A stretch of DNA of 64,000 nucleotides from Candidatus Hydrogenedentota bacterium (lineage in GTDB: Bacteria > Hydrogenedentota > Hydrogenedentia > Hydrogenedentales > SLHB01). The number at the start of each line of letters is the position of its first letter. Positions within the stretch are counted from its first letter, which is position 1. The translations under genes were made by a program, and so were the position numbers. The notes under the pieces are model-generated. The model saw nothing but the letters and a program-made list of their open reading frames with translations. It ran no database searches and was not told the DNA's origin. Below are positions 60,722 to 64,000 of the stretch, in pieces. The stretch is taken from positions 1 through 64,000 of the forward strand of contig JADLGB010000154.1 of assembly GCA_020849535.1 (NCBI GenBank), written 5' to 3'.

Positions 60722-61702
60722 TTACCAGCGGACGACGGCCGAAGCCCAGGTGAGCCCCGCCCCGAATGCCGCGAAGAGAACGAGGTCATTGTCCTTGACA
60801 CGGCCTTCCGCACGCGCCTGGTCCAGCGCGATGGGGATGGACGCGGCGCTGGTATTGGCCACCCGATCCAGATTGAGAAAGATCTTCTCGCGTTCCAGGC
60901 CGATGCGTTCCGCGGCGGATTCGATGATGCGCTTGTTGGCCTGGTGAGGAATGAACAGCGCCAGATCCGCCGCCGAGATGCGGGCGCCTTCCAGTGCGCG
61001 CACGGTCGCTTCTTCAAAAGCGACCACGGCACGCTTATACAGTTCGCGTCCGTTCATGCGAATCCCACGGTCCAATTCATTGATATTCTCCGGCGTGAGA
61101 ACGTAACGCGAGCCTCCGACCGGGATGGACAAGATATCCGCGGCACTGCCGTCCGAGCCCACGTAGGTCGTCAACACACCGCGTTCGCCTTCTTCTCCCC
61201 GCACGATAACCGCGCCCGCACCGTCGCCGAACAGCACGGCCGTATCGCGTTTGGTCCAGTCAAGCCGTGCGGTCATTTCTTCCGCGCCGATGATGAGGAT
61301 CGTCTGGTGCACGCCCGCGCGAATGAGGGCATCGGCCATCTGCAGCGCATACACGAAACCCGAGCACGCGGCGCTCAGATCGCAGGCTCCGGCATTGCGG
61401 GCGCCGATCTTGTCTTGAATGAGGCATGCGGCCGAAGGCATGAGAAAGTCCGGCGTCAATGTCGCGCAGATGATGAAGTCGATCTCGTTCGCATCGACGC
61501 CGCTGTCGGCCAGGGCACGCTTCGCCGCATGGGACGCCAGGTCCGACACAAACTCGTCGTCCGCGGCGACGTGCCGTTGAAAGATGCCCGTCCGTTGACG
61601 GATCCACTCATCGGTGGTCTCCATCATGTGTTCCAGATCGAAATTGGTCAGAACTTTTTCGGGCAGGTAGTGGCCGGTTCCCACGATGCGCGAACGTAAC
61701 AT
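60722..61702 (-). CDS. fabH: beta-ketoacyl-ACP synthase III
   Basis: This 326-aa thiolase-fold enzyme condenses acetyl-CoA with malonyl-ACP to start fatty acid synthesis. The catalytic triad is visible: Cys113 in DLSAACSGFVYAL, His253 in FIPHQANKRI, and Asn283 in RVANTSAASIP. The N-terminal IVGTGHYLPEKVLTN and WIRQRTGI are family signatures. ATG 61702 has AGAGGAAAG upstream; the longer frame is rejected. It converges on the PAS gene. Confidence 0.95.
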   Translation of the reverse strand: MLRSRIVGTGHYLPEKVLTNFDLEHMMETTDEWIRQRTGIFQRHVAADDEFVSDLASHAAKRALADSGVDANEIDFIICATLTPDFLMPSAACLIQDKIGARNAGACDLSAACSGFVYALQMADALIRAGVHQTILIIGAEEMTARLDWTKRDTAVLFGDGAGAVIVRGEEGERGVLTTYVGSDGSAADILSIPVGGSRYVLTPENINELDRGIRMNGRELYKRAVVAFEEATVRALEGARISAADLALFIPHQANKRIIESAAERIGLEREKIFLNLDRVANTSAASIPIALDQARAEGRVKDNDLVLFAAFGAGLTWASAVVRW

Positions 61703-61853
61703 GTCTTTCCTCTGATGTGGAGTTGGGAATGCAATCGAGTTCGAGTGCGCGCCCGCGCACAGGGCGGAGTATAGCAGATGTGATGGCCGTATCTCAGCAG
61801 CCACGGCCGATTTCTTACGCGAAGGTCGAAGTGGCATTGGATGAAGAGAGCAC

Positions 61854-61893
61854 GCCCCGCGGCAACCTGACAGTAGTGCAGGCGCCGCGGGGC
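61854..61893 (-). terminator. hairpin downstream of the glutathione peroxidase gene
   Basis: GCCCCGCGGC (61854-61863) pairs perfectly with GCCGCGGGGC (61884-61893); the 20-nt loop has an inner CCTG/CAGG helix. It begins 18 nt past the stop. No strong T-run follows, so termination efficiency is uncertain. Confidence 0.5.
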
Positions 61894-61911
61894 CTAACGA
61901 AGTGGAGAGCC

Positions 61912-62553
61912 TCAGCTACTTGCGGTCGCGGGTTTCTCGGCGAGCGCTTTCTCGATGGCTTTTGCTACTGACTCGTCGGTAGGTTTGACCGCTGACTCAT
62001 AGCGGGCGATGATTTCGCCATTGCGGTCCACGAGAAACTTGGTGAAGTTCCATTTGATCTCGCCGCCTGTCTTGGGATTGGCCTTCTCGTCGGTGATGAA
62101 ACCGTAGAGCGGGCTCTTTTCTTCACCCTTCACCGGCATTTTCGCGAAGAGAGGAAATGTCACATTGTACTTGGTCGAGCAGAAGTATTTGATCTCGGAT
62201 TCGGTGCCGGGTTCCTGGCCTCCGAAATCATTCGACGGAAACGCGAGCACTTCAAGACCCTGTTCGTGATACTTCTTGTAGATCGCCTGGAGGTCCGTAT
62301 ACTGAGGCGTGTAACCGCACTCGGAGGCGGTGTTCACGATCACCAGCACTTTCCCCTTGTATTTGTCGCCCAGCTTCACTTCCTTGCCGTCGATGTCCTT
62401 CACTTTGAAGTCCAGAACGGAGGTGGGCGGTTCCGCCGCGTCGCTTCCCTTTGTTTCGGGGGTGCCACCCTCCTCGGCGGCGTTGGAAGTGGCCATCACG
62501 CCGGCGGCGCAGGCAAGTGCCATCATGGTAAGCAGGGGTACGGCTGAACGCAT
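61912..62553 (-). CDS. exported glutathione peroxidase-family protein (Cys type)
   Basis: This 213-aa thioredoxin-fold peroxidase has a signal peptide and a linker of about 25 residues. The tetrad is intact with Cys in place of selenocysteine: Cys79 in NTASECGYTPQY, Gln113 in FPSNDFGGQEPG, Trp168 and Asn169 in IKWNFTKFL. It should reduce peroxides in the periplasm using thioredoxin-like donors, since glutathione use is rare in such groups. GAAGGAG lies upstream of ATG 62553. Confidence 0.92.
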   Translation of the reverse strand: MRSAVPLLTMMALACAAGVMATSNAAEEGGTPETKGSDAAEPPTSVLDFKVKDIDGKEVKLGDKYKGKVLVIVNTASECGYTPQYTDLQAIYKKYHEQGLEVLAFPSNDFGGQEPGTESEIKYFCSTKYNVTFPLFAKMPVKGEEKSPLYGFITDEKANPKTGGEIKWNFTKFLVDRNGEIIARYESAVKPTDESVAKAIEKALAEKPATASS

Positions 62554-62671
62554 GGATTGTCTCCTTCTTCGTGTTGTTTTCTTGATGCGCGTTGCGCGTA
62601 AGGGATAACACCGGAACCGGCCGATTTCTGCCGGGGGCTGGTCTGGCGCGCACCGGGTGCTCACGCGATTC

Positions 62672-62701
62672 TTGCGGATTCGGGGCGGCTTTTCGTGTAA
62701 A
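62672..62701 (+). promoter_or_regulatory. possible promoter of the acylase gene
   Basis: TTGCGG (62672-62677), 18-nt spacer, TGTAAA (62696-62701). Moderate matches only. The 233-nt divergent region between glutathione peroxidase and acylase genes shows nothing else. Confidence 0.3.
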
Positions 62702-62786
62702 CTGTTTGCGCCGTTTGGGATTCCGGTCCACCTGATGGGGGTGGCCGTTCCGGGAGTGTCGGGTAATGCCAATCCAGGAGAGTGCC

Positions 62787-64000
62787 ATGAAGCCGTCTCA
62801 CGTATCCGTACTAGTCGCATTGGTGGCAGCGTTGGTGGTATCAGGGTGCGGGGGGCCGTCTACACCACCTCCCCCGCCCCCGCAGACGCCCGCCGGCGCG
62901 ACACCTGGCGCTGCCCCTCAGCAAACCGCGACGCCGCTCACGCCAGGCCAGAGGCTCCAGGAGCACTCAAACACCGTTACCATCTACCGTGATACGTGGG
63001 GCGTGCCTCACATCTACTCGGACACGGAGCGGGGCGCTGCCTACGGTTTGGGCTATGCCACGGCCGAGGACCGCCTGGCCGACATCCACGCCAACGTTCG
63101 GATTGCCCTGGGGACGGCGGCGGAAGTCTTTGGCCCCTCCGCAGTTGAGGCGGACATGGCGATGCAGCTTGTGCGCAATGCCGAGGTTTGCCAACAGGCT
63201 TGGGCCGGTACCCCCATCTATCTACAGACGCTTGCCGTTGCGTTCATGGATGGCGTGAAAAAGTACTCCTCCGAACACCCCGAAAAGACCCCCGAATGGG
63301 CGGTGGACCTCCAGCCTTGGCACTGCATGGCGATCGGCCGTGCCATGATCATGCGCTGGCCGCTGGGAACCGTCTTCGATGACCTCGATAACAGGAAGAA
63401 GAAGCCCGCCATGGGGTCCAACGAATGGTCCGTGGCGCCGGCCCGCTCCGCGGACAAGTGCGCCATCCTCCTGACCGACCCCCATTTGGCGTGGGAGGGC
63501 ATGTCTATCTTCTACGAGGCGCGCGTCCATGGCGGCAAGCTCCATATGAACGGGTTTTTCATGGTGGGCTCCCCGCTCCTGGGATTTGGGCATAGCGAAT
63601 ACGTGGGGTGGGCCCCGACGACGGGTGGCCCCGACACGTCCGACGTTTTCACGGTGAAAGTGGACCTGACGAACAAGCTTGCGCCGAAATACGAGTTGAA
63701 CGGCGAATGGAAGACGGCGATGCCGCGCATGATGACCGTCAACGTCAAGGGGCAGGACCCCGTTACGAAGCCCACGGCTGACACCGAGCTTGGACCCATG
63801 GTCGATCTGGATGAAGCGGCCGGTGTCGCCTACATAGGCGCCTCTCCGTACTTCGGTCCGAGCCGGCTCTTCGAGCAAACCTACAAGATGCTCTTCGCGC
63901 GCAACGCGAGGGAATTCTACGACGTCGTTTCCATGAACGAATTCATGGAGCAGAATCTCATGTATGCCGACCGCGAAGGCAACATCGGCTACCTGCGCGC
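62787..64000 (+). CDS. penicillin acylase-family lipoprotein (3' end beyond window)
   Basis: The first 404 codons are present. The lipoprotein signal ends VVSGC (Cys21) and is followed by a Pro/Ala/Thr-rich linker. The Ntn-hydrolase region opens TIYRDTWGVPHIYSD and continues AYGLGYATAEDRLADI. The autocatalytic cleavage and nucleophile Ser211 lie in MGSNEWSVAP, where Ser becomes the N-terminus of the beta chain. The family hydrolyses N-acyl bonds, including acyl-homoserine lactones and beta-lactams; the physiological substrate is unknown. The ORF is open to base 64000 and the rest is not visible. Confidence 0.9.
   Translation, partial: MKPSHVSVLVALVAALVVSGCGGPSTPPPPPPQTPAGATPGAAPQQTATPLTPGQRLQEHSNTVTIYRDTWGVPHIYSDTERGAAYGLGYATAEDRLADIHANVRIALGTAAEVFGPSAVEADMAMQLVRNAEVCQQAWAGTPIYLQTLAVAFMDGVKKYSSEHPEKTPEWAVDLQPWHCMAIGRAMIMRWPLGTVFDDLDNRKKKPAMGSNEWSVAPARSADKCAILLTDPHLAWEGMSIFYEARVHGGKLHMNGFFMVGSPLLGFGHSEYVGWAPTTGGPDTSDVFTVKVDLTNKLAPKYELNGEWKTAMPRMMTVNVKGQDPVTKPTADTELGPMVDLDEAAGVAYIGASPYFGPSRLFEQTYKMLFARNAREFYDVVSMNEFMEQNLMYADREGNIGYLR

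Noticed and set aside
1-64000. tRNA, rRNA, CRISPR array or insertion sequence
   Set aside because: No cloverleaf, rRNA core sequence, regularly spaced direct repeat array or transposase gene with terminal repeats was recognised by eye. A covariance-model scan would be needed to exclude small RNA genes.

Overview
The window is high-GC bacterial DNA, densely coded, with operons joined by 4-nt start/stop overlaps and a few repeat-rich intergenic islands. Gene content points to the Planctomycetes-Verrucomicrobia-Lentisphaerae neighbourhood and in particular a Hydrogenedentes-like lineage. The signs are three DUF1559/H-X9-DG prepilin-type proteins, a PVC-type membrane-bound dehydrogenase with HEAT repeats and a C-terminal cytochrome c, a GH95-like/DUF4838 giant hydrolase, TAT-exported amidohydrolase and nitrilase proteins, and a stand-alone AICAR transformylase. 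The taxon is inferred from family content; no rRNA gene is present.

Layout. 0.2-6.3 kb: exported or lipoprotein catabolic genes on the + strand. 6.3-13.1 kb: a minus-strand tetrapyrrole operon (CcsA/HemX-like, hemA, hemC, cobA-hemD fusion, hemB, an uncatalogued 55-aa membrane peptide, a thioredoxin-fold protein, a SRPBCC protein), divergent from a DtxR-like regulator. 13.9-16.1 kb: a nitrilase among several families of dispersed hairpin and 9-nt-periodic repeats, then a 1442-aa hydrolase. 20.5-30.9 kb: a minus-strand block with radical SAM, lipoprotein, SGNH hydrolase, three DUF1559 prepilins, a sensor histidine kinase and a sigma-54 enhancer-binding response regulator. 31.1-38.3 kb: a type IV pilus assembly operon (pilM-N-O-P-Q) behind an 880-nt region with three sigma-70-type promoters and a probable small RNA. 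38.5-57.2 kb: an exopolysaccharide/O-antigen locus. 57.4-64 kb: AICAR transformylase, an oxidoreductase, a PAS protein, fabH, a glutathione peroxidase and a penicillin-acylase-like lipoprotein cut by the window end.

The most notable system is a regulatory circuit in the 23.5-30.9 kb block. Two of the prepilin genes are preceded by textbook -24/-12 sigma-54 promoters. Each promoter has an almost identical palindrome (TACACA-N11-TGTGTA) centred 126-127 nt upstream of its -12 element. The matching sigma-54 activator and its kinase lie next door in an operon headed by the third prepilin gene. The layout recalls PilS/PilR control of pilin, but uses DUF1559 prepilins and a periplasmic-sensing (CHASE-like) kinase. 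The activator gene appears to start with a rare ATT codon. The pilMNOPQ operon nearby could supply the assembly machine; no pilus ATPase or prepilin peptidase is in the window.
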